From positions 5,812 through 69,811 of the forward strand of contig NW_006767458.1 of NCBI RefSeq assembly GCF_000264995.1: 64,000 nucleotides of DNA, read 5' to 3'. Below are positions 1-11,201 of the stretch, piece by piece. The notes beneath the pieces were generated by a model. The model worked only from the letters and a program-made list of their open reading frames with translations, ran no database searches and had not been told where the DNA came from. Every line of letters begins with the position of its first letter. The first letter of the stretch is position 1. Position numbers and translations under genes: made by a program. Source of the stretch: Punctularia strigosozonata HHB-11173 SS5 (lineage: Eukaryota > Basidiomycota > Agaricomycetes > Corticiales > Punctulariaceae).

Positions 1-300
1 GGCTCACCGTGGCGATGCGGCACGTGCTTCGCATGGCTCACCGTGGCGGTGTTACGACGCGCGTTTGCCGAGCGGGCCGGGTCCCGCGTTCACCGTGGCG
101 GTGTCACGACGCGCGTCGCTCACCGTGGCAGTGCCTTGCCGCGCGTGGCGCCGAACAGACCGGGTCCCACGTTCACCGTGGCGGTGCTACGACGCGTGTT
201 TGCCGAGCAGGCCGTTTCCCACAATCACCGTGGCAGTGTCACGACGCGCGTTCTGACCCCCTGCCGAGCTCGCCGAAGTCCCACGATCACCGTGGCGGCG
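1..300. repeat. GC-rich minisatellite, cut by the window edge
   Basis: The core CACCGTGGC recurs at 5, 39, 91, 121, 174, 226 and 288. Spacings are 34, 52, 30, 53, 52 and 62 bases, so the full unit is about 52 bp and some units are truncated to 30-34 bp. Between cores, blocks reading ACGACGCGCGT, TGCCGAGC and GGGTCCC(A/G)CG recur with substitutions. All three forward frames stay open through it because the units are GC-rich, and the predicted peptides repeat with the DNA unit, so these frames are not taken as a gene. The left end is not in the window. Confidence 0.85.
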
Positions 301-1199
301 AGCAATCCTCCCGGCGACATCTCCACCAATATATTAGTGGAGACATGCCCACAGCGCCTTAAATCGCCAGAATATTCATGGAGGTACCCGTCATAGTTAC
401 GAAGAGGCGTTGTCAGACGGTGAGTAGCAATTCAATTGGGAACCGTCGAGAAAAATGGACGGTGAATTATGAGCATCATTTCTTTCGATTTAAAAAACCG
501 ATTGTTCGATAAATACTGCAATATATGAAGCTTCTAAAATCTTGAAAAAATGGCCAGTGGGAGGGGATTGGCGAACATGATTTTTTGACATACTAACCGT
601 GGGAATGTGATCCCTGGATAAATCCTCCAGGCCCTTCTCACCGTTTTAGGAGGATATGATGAATTACGGAACGACTGCCAATATAAAGCGAGGTGCGAGA
701 ATAGTTCTGGATTCAGTACTTCTGGGGCTATGCACTGACATCCCAAACATCCAAAACTGAGACGCCCGGAGGTCAGCCTGACCTCCTGGCTGGGACAGGG
801 CTAGGGTGGTGGGAGATCTAGTCCCTTCACCAATTCGTCCCCTTACCGATAAGTAGCGAACTCGCATACCTTCGACAGTGCAACGCACACTCTGATGGTC
901 AGTAGTGTGCATCGCAGGCGCGACATTCTCCGAGCTCGTCAATTGAAGTCGAGAGCACACATCATGGCGTCGCCCTCAGCGAAGACCCGCGGAGGGCGGA
1001 ATCGGAGATTGTCTTGTCCCAGCAATGAGATCAGATCTTCGCACCTTGTGAGAATGTGAGCCATCATCTCACAGCGTAGATCAACCGAGGGCAGCATCGA
1101 AGAGCAACGCACCAAGCCGCACATTGGATACGATTCATGGGCTTGTATCGACAGCCAACATCACTCCTTTGCGTACTGTACATGGATCAAGACGAGACG
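301..1199. other. No gene recognised
   Basis: About 900 bases between the minisatellite and the 3' end of the cupin gene. The left part (about 400-560) is AT-rich with runs such as TTTAAAAAA. The reading frames here are short and show no recognisable motif on either strand. Confidence 0.5.
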
Positions 1200-2067
1200 C
1201 TAAGCTTCCTTCACGAAACCCTTCAGCTCAGAGATACGTTCAGCCGCGCCCGGGGCGCCGCTGAAGAGTTCTTCAAGACCCCGCTGGGTAAGGAACTTGT
1301 GATCCTCCCAATGAAATCCTGGGACAACGACTTCAGTGATGAGGCATCCGGTTCGGTCGCTGAAACTATACAGTGAGTGCTGTCGAAAGCGACACGAAAG
1401 TGGAGACGCTACCGATCTTCCGCCGTCTGCGCTGCTTGGACGTCCTCTGGTGGAATACGTGACATCTTCCAGACGCCAGTGCCAACGAGCAGCTGACGCA
1501 CTTCTCCTTTGGATGCGTCCGTTCCCATGACGGCTTTCTCGATCCTGGGCGGCGATGTAGGATGGATAAGGGTATATTCGGCACGGCCTTGATGGAGAAC
1601 GTGATAGGTCTGGGTGGAGGTTCGAGATGCGCGCATCAAGCTTCAAGGGTCGAGGAGAGATGTGACTTACGAAGGATTTGTTCATGTGAAAATAGCCATT
1701 GGCGTCGTCATGGGTGAGGAGGTAGTAAATCGCAGTCGCGAGCGAACGAGAAGGGTTGCCCGCTATGGATTGAGCGTATGAGCGCCGATACGAAACAGGG
1801 AGATCGAGCCACGTACCGACAAATGGCGTAGGCACGTCGTGCGGCTGCCTATCCGTCTCGACGAAGTACCCTATGTTTATGCCAAAGCGGTATAGCGAAC
1901 GTCATCCGGGATTTCACGACAGGAACCCGCGGTGCGTAGAGAAGGCGGCATGATCAACCAGTGCAAGGAGCTTTACGGACACATCACGCACCTCCTTCTG
2001 GATGTTTGATGAGCTTGAGCTCTTCGACGAGCTGTGAGTTGGGTGTCGGATACGAGTACGGAGCCAT
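1200..2067 (-). CDS. Cupin_5 (DUF985) protein, YML079W-like
   Basis: Four exons on the minus strand, 1992-2067, 1671-1870, 1413-1609 and 1200-1365, sum to 639 nt, exactly 212 codons plus stop; yeast YML079W has about 201 residues. Each intron is GT-AG (1871-1991, 1610-1670, 1366-1412). Motifs in order are LKLIKHPEGGYFVETDR (its Gly-Gly codon split by intron 1), ATAIYYLLT, the FHMNKSF/TYHVLHQG strand pair, and near the C-terminus LITEVVVPGFHWEDHKFL. These match the small-molecule-binding jelly-roll family of YML079W and bacterial DUF985 proteins, whose substrate is unknown. The ATG at 2067 opens MAPYSYPTPNSQ and is the only in-frame start before the first donor. The alternative acceptor 5 nt downstream in intron 3 breaks the length arithmetic. 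The gene looks intact; its cellular role cannot be stated. Confidence 0.85.
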
Positions 2068-2533
2068 ATGGGTCGAAGTTGGATGAAGGCAAGTGGGCAC
2101 AGATAGCAATCTCGGTCAATGTACCGATAGCCTGGACGATGTAGACGCTGAGGGTGACAGCGTGGACTCGAGCAAGATGGCGCGGGACAGTGTGTGGGTG
2201 AAACCAATGTCAGGAATCATCTTGAGTTCGAGGTGGACGAGGCTATATCAGCGTTCATCAAGAGCTTCGCGCGGCATCGAGCGGGACGAAGCCAGGGACA
2301 CGGTCTTCGCCACGATGTTACGATCTGTGAGATGATCTGTGCCTCGGACGTCTTCGATGATAAACACGCACTCCTCTGCCAACCTCCATCTCCACCCCCG
2401 TCCCCTAAGGCTGCTCTATCTTGGTCCAGCTGTTCCTCGCTATCTCCTGGCCGACCGCGCCGCCATATTCGTCACCCTTTCTGGTCCCGAACCCGATAGT
2501 GGCGCGCAGCAACCCCCGTAGTCGAACATTGCT
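2068..2533. other. Divergent promoter region, cupin / DUF6533 gene
   Basis: 466 bases separating the starts of two divergent genes. Open frames here (for example 2194-2499 +) carry no recognised motif and overlap the expected 5' regions. No clear TATA box was picked out. Confidence 0.4.
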
Positions 2534-4762
2534 ATGTCGTCGGGGGAGACAAATGCAGAGTTGATTCAGATGGCGCGGGAGGCTTGGGCGGTGGATTGGG
2601 TGACGGGTGAGCTGCAGGAACATATTATCCTACCCCGAGGACACGGGTACTGACCATGTTGCTTGCCAGCTGTCTGCATGTCATGCTTGCTCTACGATTG
2701 GCTGATTACTCTCGACCAAGAGGTACGCTGAAACGTTTTATCGCGAGGCTGTCTAAGGTTGATACATATGTCGTGTTGCAGATCAACCGAATGTGGCCGT
2801 GAGCGACACAAGTAGCGAGCCTGCTTCCCAACACCGCCATTGACGCCTCGATCATCCCCGCAGGGCCCCTTTCTCGATACCAAAAGTATTGTTCTTTCTT
2901 AATCGATATGTTGTCGTGTGCATGCTCGTGTAAGTCTGGTGTTCATGCGCTCGTTGCGGCATCTCATCTTCCGATTCCTAGGTTCAATGCTATAGGTAAT
3001 CCACCGCGCCCACTTGTCCCCTGATCGATTCTGACGACCGAGACTAGCGTCATCTCTCACCCATCTCTCTATATCAGTGAGCACTGAGCATCACATGTTG
3101 CGCCCGTATGCTAAGCTCTCCCGACAGTTGTTCGTTATTCGCATACCTGCTTCGCCATAGCGACATCCATTCATGCGTATCAAATCAGTTGCAAAGGGTA
3201 CTTGCCATGGCTTGTCGTCACGATCACCGTGACCAACGCTGTAGTCGAAGGTCAGCTTCCGGACATCGATCCCGCTGATCCATCGCTCACGAGATCGTCA
3301 GGAATCCTCATCACGCGGGTGTGGGCGTTGTGTACGTATCCTCTTTCACTCCACCTCGCATTTATCCAGTCTGAACGCGACGTCACAGTCCGCAGTAATA
3401 AGGTAGAACGATTGCTATCGGAGTCGTATAGCGTTCAGCTGAGTTCGTACCAGCCGGTCTTATGGTTTGCGCTGTTCTTCTATGTTGGTGCGTGCTATGC
3501 TAGTCCGTTCGAGTTCACTCTACTCACGCGCGCCTTGGGTTCAGGCGGTATCATAACACTCGTCGGGCTCACAATCGACGATTACGTCGGAACTGGACCT
3601 GTCAAAGGTGAGTGATATACCCCTACTACTTCCATGTATCCTCCTGGATACATTCGTGGCATCCGACGCTGATCGTGCGCGTCTCTTTCCCTTCAGCCGT
3701 GAACGACTTCAACATCCTACCTGGATGTTATGCAGCGGGCGTGCCTCCTATCATCGCCGGATACTGGTAAGTACCAACCAATGAATCCCCAAAGATGATA
3801 TCAATCTCACCGTCTTCGTAGGATAGCCCCTGTTATCATCGAAAGTGCGACGTCCTGTACCGATTCCACGCAGAGACATAGCTAACGCATCACTCGCATC
3901 TACAGGCATAATGTTCGTGTTGATCGTTTCTCGCGTCATTATCTGGTGGCACAATCGAGAGCCTGTGCCTCCCACCCTGATTCTCATTGTTGGTCCCTTA
4001 GTATCAGTCGACTTATCCCTAAACTGACATCGCTCGCAACAGGCTCGCGATTCCGCAATCTATTACACTGCGTAGGTGTCTCCTATTGTCGCACTGGGTT
4101 ATTGCTTAACTTTCGCCTATTTGCGTCCAGTATATTCGGTAAGCGACCGTTCCCTCCGGTATCGAGATCCGACCTTCACGCTGTTTCCCTCCCCAGTTCT
4201 ACTCATGACAAATTTGTTCGTTTTCGAGTTCGCGTCACCATTCCTATCTTCGATGATGGTAACGTGAGTGGTCTTCCTGGCGCTCCACGGTGCTATGTTA
4301 CTGACGTACACGCGATGTTGCAGCCCATCCAACACAGTTGGTTCCATCGCCGTGAGCGCCTAGTTTTCGTGGTCTCCTTCGAGCGAATTCTCATTCATCC
4401 ACCAGGGATCGCGCATGTTGCTCAACCTCAGAGGAATAAACGACCCCGCTCTTACCGAATTTGAGCCGGGGACGACCGAGATCGAGTTCGCGCCCAACCC
4501 GGCCGCTCCTACCGCTACGATACGTGGACGGCGACGCGGCCCTCTCAGCTTCGCTGCCATACTGAGCGGCCTCTCCAGCGTCGGGACGGTATCCACTAGC
4601 ACGAGACTAGGGACGACCACTCGTGGTCGTGAACCCTCGACCACTATGACGGGAAGGGGAACGGAGACGATTCAGTTGGGCAAGCTAAGGGAGCCACGAT
4701 CTTCCGAGGCAATGTCAGAGGATCGCGCGATACCTCCCGGCGAGTTGGAGTCGGGTTTATAG
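2534..4762 (+). CDS. DUF6533 seven-helix membrane protein
   Basis: A many-intron gene starting at the ATG at 2534 (MSSGETNAEL) and ending at 4762. The N-terminal exons read CLLYDWLITLDQE, then FSIPKVLFFLNRYVVVCML, the typical start of the basidiomycete DUF6533 family (YD-x-LLT-x-D-x-E, then a W/P-x-K-x-LFxxNRY helix). Later exons read GILITRVWAL, NILPGCYA, YWIAPVIIE and finally RMLLNLRGIN, which sit in the same order in relatives. About seven hydrophobic helices are followed by a Thr/Arg-rich cytosolic tail with RGRRRGPLS. Some junctions around 2935-3180 are uncertain. The function of this large family is unknown; a receptor-like role is often guessed from topology only. No lesion was found in the exons I could place. 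Confidence 0.8.
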
Positions 4763-5204
4763 CCCCTGTTGCATCGTTCACGCGCTGCTATGTGACATAT
4801 TTATGTGCTATTATTGTACGAACGTCTGATGGGCTGTAGGTTAGCAGACCCATGTGTTGCTGTTGTCTTCAAGGGCACTCCCATCGTTGTCTGAAGAGAT
4901 GAAATGTCGCCGCCACGAGACCTTGAGACTATACGTAATATCTTGCCCCACAGACCTCTCAGTTGCAAGTTGCAAAGGTTCGTTTCCCAATATCCTCGCA
5001 AGAAGAGCCGATCCTAGGGCAATTAATTCATCGCGACTACCTGGTAAGCGAACTCCGTCCGACGTTATCGAACGTTGCGCCTGAAGTCTCTCACCACCAT
5101 GTTATTTTAGGAAGGCCCATATGCTTCTCTCCCGCGTGACGAGAAGCTATAATTTTCAAGACGAGCATTGCGGAGCGCCTGTTATCTCTTGACCTTTGCC
5201 GACG
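4763..5204. other. Intergenic, same-strand gap
   Basis: 442 bases between the DUF6533 gene stop and the MFS gene start, both on the plus strand. It holds the 3' region of one and the promoter of the other. Nothing else is recognised. Confidence 0.4.
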
Positions 5205-7649
5205 ATGCAGCCTGCGCAATCGCGTCCCGATGTAGACGAGAAACAAGCCCTTGACGTCCCCGAGGCTTACGAGGCCGAATCAAACGAGTTCGTGGACGAA
5301 GCCTTGCAGTTGGTCGGGCGAGAGAGACATGCGCTGTTTAGCGATGAATACAATCTGCAGCTCAGACGCAAGCTAGTGAGCAATGAGATATGCGTCGAAA
5401 TCATGGACTGACGGGGTTTAACTAGGATCTATGGATCCCACCTTTGTGTGGACTGGTCTACTTCACCCAGTTCTTGTGAGATGAGTCCCTTGCTTGTAAT
5501 ATATTTCTAATTTGCGTTCTGCGTCGTGTATCAGAGATAAAACGTCTATCAACTATGCGAGGTGAGAAGCTTGATCGTCCAAACAATACCAGCTGACGAA
5601 TGTGATTATTATAGCATTATGGGATTTCCGATTGTTGGACAAGTACGACCATTCATGCCGATGTAGCGACTTTCTAACCACACTAGCATTATAACCTCGT
5701 ATCCCTTGCGTTCTACCTTGGTAAGTACATCTGGAATTCTGTGGGAACGTACGCAAACCAGGGCTTTCTAGGATTTCTCATCTCCGAGTTCCCCACCGTG
5801 TACCTAGCACAGAGGATTGGCCGGATGTCCAAGTATCTTGGTACGTCTCGGACCCGTCCTAGCGTCACAGGATCTCTGAACGAGTTCCAAGGCGTCAATG
5901 TCATTGTCTGGGGTGTAATCCTCATGCTTCATGCAACTGCGTCATCATTCTCTGGCTTCTTCGCCTTGCGGTTTTTTCTCGGTGCCGTATCACAAGTTCC
6001 GAGATATTCGTACCATTCTGACACTATAAGATCAGGAATGTGTGAAAGCTGCGTCGCGCCCATACTCAATCTACTCATTTGCATGTTCTACAAGAAGAAT
6101 GAGCAGGTATGGACTGGTGCTGTATATCATACCCACCTTTTGACGATGCTCTCTCCCGCAGGCGCAGAGAATATCCTGGTTCTACTGCGGCGTTAGTTGC
6201 TCATTTGTTTGCGTGCGACTTCTGCGTTACATGCGTTCTACTCTCAGATCGGACTGGCCCAGATCGTCGGAGGCTTCGTCGCATACGTATGAGTATCATC
6301 TGGCGTTGACTACACATCGCTCATAACTCATTTATCGTTCCAGGGGATATCATTTTATCAAGGACCGCTGAGGCCAACGTACAAACTTCTATATGTGATC
6401 TTCGGCGGCCTCGCGATCCTGGTCGGGATCTGCGTACTGCTGCTCTTGCCAGACTCTCCTGTGCACGCGTCGCATCTGTCCAAGGAGGAGAAGATTGCGG
6501 TGCTGGAGCGCATACGTGACGAGCAAATAGGTACGGAGAATCGCAAGCTCAAGCGCGATCAGGTGCGCCGAGCTGTCTCCGGCAGTGATTGTTATGCGTA
6601 CCTGACAAAGCATAGATTCTTGAAGCGTTTTCGGACGTGCGTACCTGGCTGGTGGTCTTCATGACCATGATGACCAGCATTCCTCAAGGCGGTCTCGGAA
6701 GCTGTGGGTGATTCCTTGCTTTCGCAAGTCTGCTCATCATCTCCGTCCATGTTCAGTTAGCAACATCATCATACGTAACTTCGGATACACTGCGAAGGAG
6801 ACCCTCATCCTCGCCACTCCGCAAGGAGTAACTGCTATTCTTTCTGTTCTGCTTTGCGCGTGGTACGGGGATCGCAAGGTAGCTCCCTTCTCATAGCTCT
6901 CCTGATACTGCCTCGATGATTTTATGATGAAGGGTAACCGGATGATACCCATTGTGTTCGGATTGCTACCGACCATCCTTGGCACGGGTAAGTATGACCG
7001 TCAACGAATGTCTTTCACGACTGACGGGTGGAACAGCGCTGATGATCGGTTTCAACAAATCTGGGGATAAAGGAGTGCTGCTCTTCGGTACGATGTTGCG
7101 ATCTTCATCTGGCTTGTTTGGTTCTCACTTAAGCAGCGATCTATATCACAAACTCGTTCAGCAGCAGTTTATCGATGATATACGCGTACAACTCGTCAAA
7201 CACGGCTGGGCATTCAAAGAAGGCCCGTCCGGATCATACCATGTCGCTTGAATCGTATGCTGACCGTGGTCATGCAGACCACGATCAACGCACTGACGTT
7301 GACGTTCTTCTCGATCGGCAACATCGTCGGAACGGAAATCTTCCAGCCCATGGATGCTCCAGACTATATACCCGGCAAAGCAGCCATAATGATCTTCTGA
7401 CTCTTCAGATGATCCTCGCCTTGGCGCTACGATCCATCAACATCAGACTAAACGCCAAGAAGCGCAGGGTTCTTGTAGACGAAGCACGAAGGCGGGGCTG
7501 GACGGACGAGGACATCAAACGAGAACGTGACAAATCTGCATTCCTCGATCTGACGGACAAACAGTGCGTCGAACAGTCGGTGTCCTAATGAGGTGCTCAT
7601 GGCAACGTACCAATGGGACAGAAACCTGTTCTTCACGTACACCGCATAG
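5205..7649 (+). CDS. MFS transporter, allantoate-permease (ACS) type
   Basis: ATG at 5205 opens MQPAQSRPDVDEKQALDVPE; the last exon after a GT-AG intron reads NLFFTYTA then TAG at 7647-7649. Exons give LWIPPLCGLVYFTQFLDKTS, INYASIMGFPIVG, HYNLVSLAFYLG, FLISEFPTVYLAQRIGRMSK, GLAQIVGGFVAYGISFYQGP, NIVGTEIFQPMDAPDYIPGK and a C-terminal AFLDLTDKQN, all in the order of the Dal5-like anion:cation symporter family, with 12 predicted helices in two halves. It should sit in the plasma membrane and import an organic anion; members carry allantoate, nicotinate, pantothenate, biotin precursors and others, so the substrate cannot be named. At least ten short introns were followed and the frame holds through each junction I checked. 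The N-terminal splice after RRKL restores the LWIPP start of helix 1, which supports the start choice. Confidence 0.85.
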
Positions 7650-8241
7650 TAGTGTCATCGCCATTGCGGAGAGCAAAGAAGTGATCGCACTCGTCATCAG
7701 CTGTCCGATGTCTTCGCCGGCTCTCATGAGTTTAACATCGTTCAATTGCATGCTTGATTTTGCTGTCGCAAGCCATGATCGGAAGTAGAAACGCCTGCGT
7801 TGATGATGGCATCAGCGAAAATGCGAGACGCTTACATAGGCGCCCATCGTCAGTGGTGGCGGTGAAGCGGCGTTCACGCTTCCGCTTGCCCGCCTCCGGT
7901 CAACGAGGGGCAACCGCCATCATTTTCTCCATCTGCATCGCGGGCAAGCAGGCAACCTGGGAATCTCTTGGAAGATGATCTCCAGGATACATAAGTCCGC
8001 GATCATGCACGGCACACAGTTTCGCGTGTCCTGGTGGCTCTTCCCTCACCTTCTTCTCGGTTTCCGAAATCCTTTTCGTCCCGGAACGCTCAAGCGACCG
8101 GTCGACACACTTCTTTCGACGCACAGGCTCGCGTCTTGGTCTTTTGGGAATTCTCTTCATTCTCTCTCCGCGGTTTAGTCTCGTTCTGACGTTTGCGGCC
8201 TCATTCGTTTTCACGATCTTTCTCTTGGACAGCAGCGCGCC
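7650..8241. other. Promoter region of the secreted-protein gene
   Basis: 592 bases with no recognised gene. A pyrimidine-rich stretch (about 8030-8230, rich in TTCTC and CTTCT) lies just before the ATG of the next gene, as often seen before fungal start sites. Confidence 0.4.
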
Positions 8242-10931
8242 ATGCCCCACCGATCCCCACTCGCTATTTTCTTACTTTTGACCTGGATTACCACGTCTCA
8301 AGCCGCCGTGAACGACTGGACGAAACCCTGCTTCTCCGGAAGTTGTTCATACGACGTTGCCCCGTCCAGCCGTTCCGCCGCAGCCTCGCTGCAGATCTGG
8401 TCGACCAACAACAGCTCTATCTCGGATATAACAGAAGCGGCCGGATGGATAGTGCTCGGGTGCAACAACTCTACCACTCAAGATATCCGTCTTGTCTGCA
8501 ACAGCGATGACGCTGATGCCTCCGGTTGCAACCATGTATATCAAAGCGGCGCGGAGGACACTATTGTCCGTCTACCAGCGAGCGTAAGTGTCAGGTATTA
8601 CGCTTTTTACTGGGCTCATTTATGACACCTTCATTCTCAGTGCGGCATCCCATTCGCACGTGTGACTGCCGCGAAACCCGCTGAGGATCAGTCCCTTCCA
8701 GACTGGGCGGCATCCAAGCGGAAGGCGGGTAGCGGCACCGCGCCTGTCGTTCACTCTCTCACCTTGGATACCAACTGGGCGTCCGTGGACGCCAGCAAGT
8801 TAGTTCCTAGATCTAAAAGTCGGTTGTCGATAATTGACCGGGAGCCTAGGTTCGGTACTGTCTACTTCGGCATGAAGGGCACGTCCGCGCCTTCGCCTTC
8901 GTCCAACCTTGATAACATCCCGAAGCCTGTCGCACGTCGCTCCCGCGTCCGTTCTATGCGGTAGAGTGGTTTATTATTCTGAAATCTCTCCTGTTGTTAA
9001 GGGCCTCCATGCCATCCTGTAGTGGTATCAACGATCTCGAGCGTCGCGGTATATTGGACAGCATCAAGGACGGGTTCCAGAACGCTGTGTCGGGTAAGTA
9101 TAACCTCCGATCTCCAGCATCGCCCGCTGAAAAGGTCCTACATTAGATGTCTCTGATTTCTCCAAGTCCTTGAACAAGACTTTCGATCCCATCGATCTTA
9201 AAAAGGACTTCAACCTCGTCAACATCAAGACACCTTGCGACTTCGGCGATCTCGCGTTCAAAGTAAGCTTTCATGCCTTGCCTTGTGGTGGTGAGTTGAG
9301 CTGACGTCACCCTCAGGTTGATGTGGACGCGGACATCCACGCTCAGGCCAACTTTGGCTTCGTCGTCTCCGGATCCATCATCCCACCGAAGCTCACCGAG
9401 TTCGCTATCACCACGGGGATTGACGCGGATGTCGACACGGCCTTGGTGATTACAGCCAGCGCTTCTGTACGTTACGCTTGTCCCGCGCAGCCTCAGCGTT
9501 ACTGATTAAACAACCGTGAATCAAGAACTCTGATCTGAGCACTGGTGATATCTCTCTCTTCACCCTGGGTCTTCCTGGACTCGATATACCAGGGTACGTC
9601 TTCTCTATTCCTGCTACTTCGAACATCTTCGAGCTGATTGCACTCTAGCATCTTCGCAATCGGGCCGCAATTCATCCTGAAAGCGAGCGCGACTGCAAAA
9701 CTCGAAATCGATGCCGACGTCACTGTACAGATCGCCTACCACGTCAAGGGCGCCACTGCTACCTTCCCTCCGGATGATTCCCGCCCACCTGCTGGAGAGC
9801 CTCAACCGGATGATTCTCGTGAGTAGTCTCTACCCTCTACATTGTGTGTACCAACGTTGACCAACGTACGCTTGGTAGCTTTGAAGCTCTCAGTCAGCCC
9901 CGGTGTCCAGACCAAGGCAACGATCTCCGCTCATCTGACTCCCACCCTTGAGCTCGGCATTTCCGCTTTTGGTTCCAACGCTGGTGTCTTCGTCGATCTC
10001 GATGCATCCGCCAACCTCGTGCTTGAATTAGACGCCAACGCGAAGACCGGCATCAATCCTCGCGCGGAGCCCCGTGGATTCTTTGGGGACATCGCCAACG
10101 ATATCAAGGATGGCTTCGACGACGTCACGAGCTTTGTCGGTGCTCACAACCCCTTCGGCGATCATTCCAGCACCTCCGCACCGCCAGCGCCCACCGATAT
10201 CAGCGGAGACCTGGGCGAGGATAACTCCGAGGACACCAGTTCCTCCGCCGAGGCTTCGGTCACCTCCACGGAGGCACCATCTTCCACTTCGAAGGCGTCC
10301 ACTACTGCGGACTCTGCATCCTCCACGAAAGTCGCCACGAAGACATCCGCATCGGCTTCAGCCTCAGCCTCGTCCTCCGAAGTTGCAACATCAAGTGCCT
10401 CTACTGCCGCCGCGTCAAGCACCGCCGGCGTTCAAGGCTGCATCTGTAAGATGCACTCGTTCTGCTGACCAGTGTATCGCACTGACAGGATAATGCGCTC
10501 ACAGCTGCCAACGTGGCGCTACTTGGCCAAGTCGGAACGGACGCGAAGTTCTTCGATTTGTTTGACAAAAATACGAAGGCTACCATATTCCGCAAGACAT
10601 TCCAACTCTTCAAGGTATGCGTAGGGGCAGACAATTCTCGGACTGTCACTGATCCCGGTTCTCAGAAATGCCTTGGGAGTGCGCCGAACCCCAAGGGTGC
10701 CCGCGATCTGCACGATTGGCCGGTGCTCGAGCAGTCCTTCAGTCGTCGTTCTCGCGATGTGTTGACCGTCGGCCGACGGGATGACGATGGCCTTACATGC
10801 CCTGCTGCCCCAGCTGCATCGCCCGTTTCGGCTGTTGACGAGACTGTTCCGGCTGCCTCGTGAGTGATGTGCTTCCGACTGACTTCCGCATCGTGACTTA
10901 CGCGCGTTCGTTCAGGATCGAATCCGTTTAG
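8242..10931 (+). CDS. Secreted protein with Ser/Thr-rich tail, unknown function
   Basis: ATG at 8242 opens a signal peptide (MPHRSPLAIFLLLTWITTSQA, cleavage probably after QA). The mature part begins AVNDWTKPCFSGSCSYDV. The first section has paired Cys residues and repeated Asn-x-Ser/Thr sites; a middle section of beta-rich repeats (for example FGFVVSGSIIPP, TLGLPGLDIPGIFAIGPQF) alternates hydrophobic and polar residues; about 110 residues of Ser/Thr/Ala linker follow; then a C-terminal part with LLGQVGTDAKFFDLFDKN and a Cys-containing end. The last intron leaves a short exon ending IESV-stop at 10931. The organisation resembles basidiomycete secreted proteins of the DUF7029/DUF7223 kind, but I cannot confirm that by eye. 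The long Ser/Thr linker suggests heavy O-mannosylation and a wall or extracellular location. No GPI signal is evident. Confidence 0.7.
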
Positions 10932-11201
10932 GTACGGAAAAGTATCATATCGTGAACGCGGTGCCAGTTCTCGCGTTTTCAATGATGGACGTGTTTTCCC
11001 CAATATCATTACGCTTTCGTCGCGCACGCAACGAGTGGTCTCATACCCGGTACTATTATAGGATGTTACAAGGGCGCGCTACACTAATACAATTGTTTTG
11101 AGTATACCCTAAGCATTCGACGTGTCTCACGGCTTCATTCGGCTTCTTCGTCCACGACAAAAATCGATTCCACATCCGGCCATGGCACTACGCATTCAAT
11201 C

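Noticed and set aside
1361-1412. Alternative acceptor for the last intron of the cupin gene
   Set aside because: Exon lengths then sum to 634 nt, not a multiple of three. The acceptor at 1366 gives 639.
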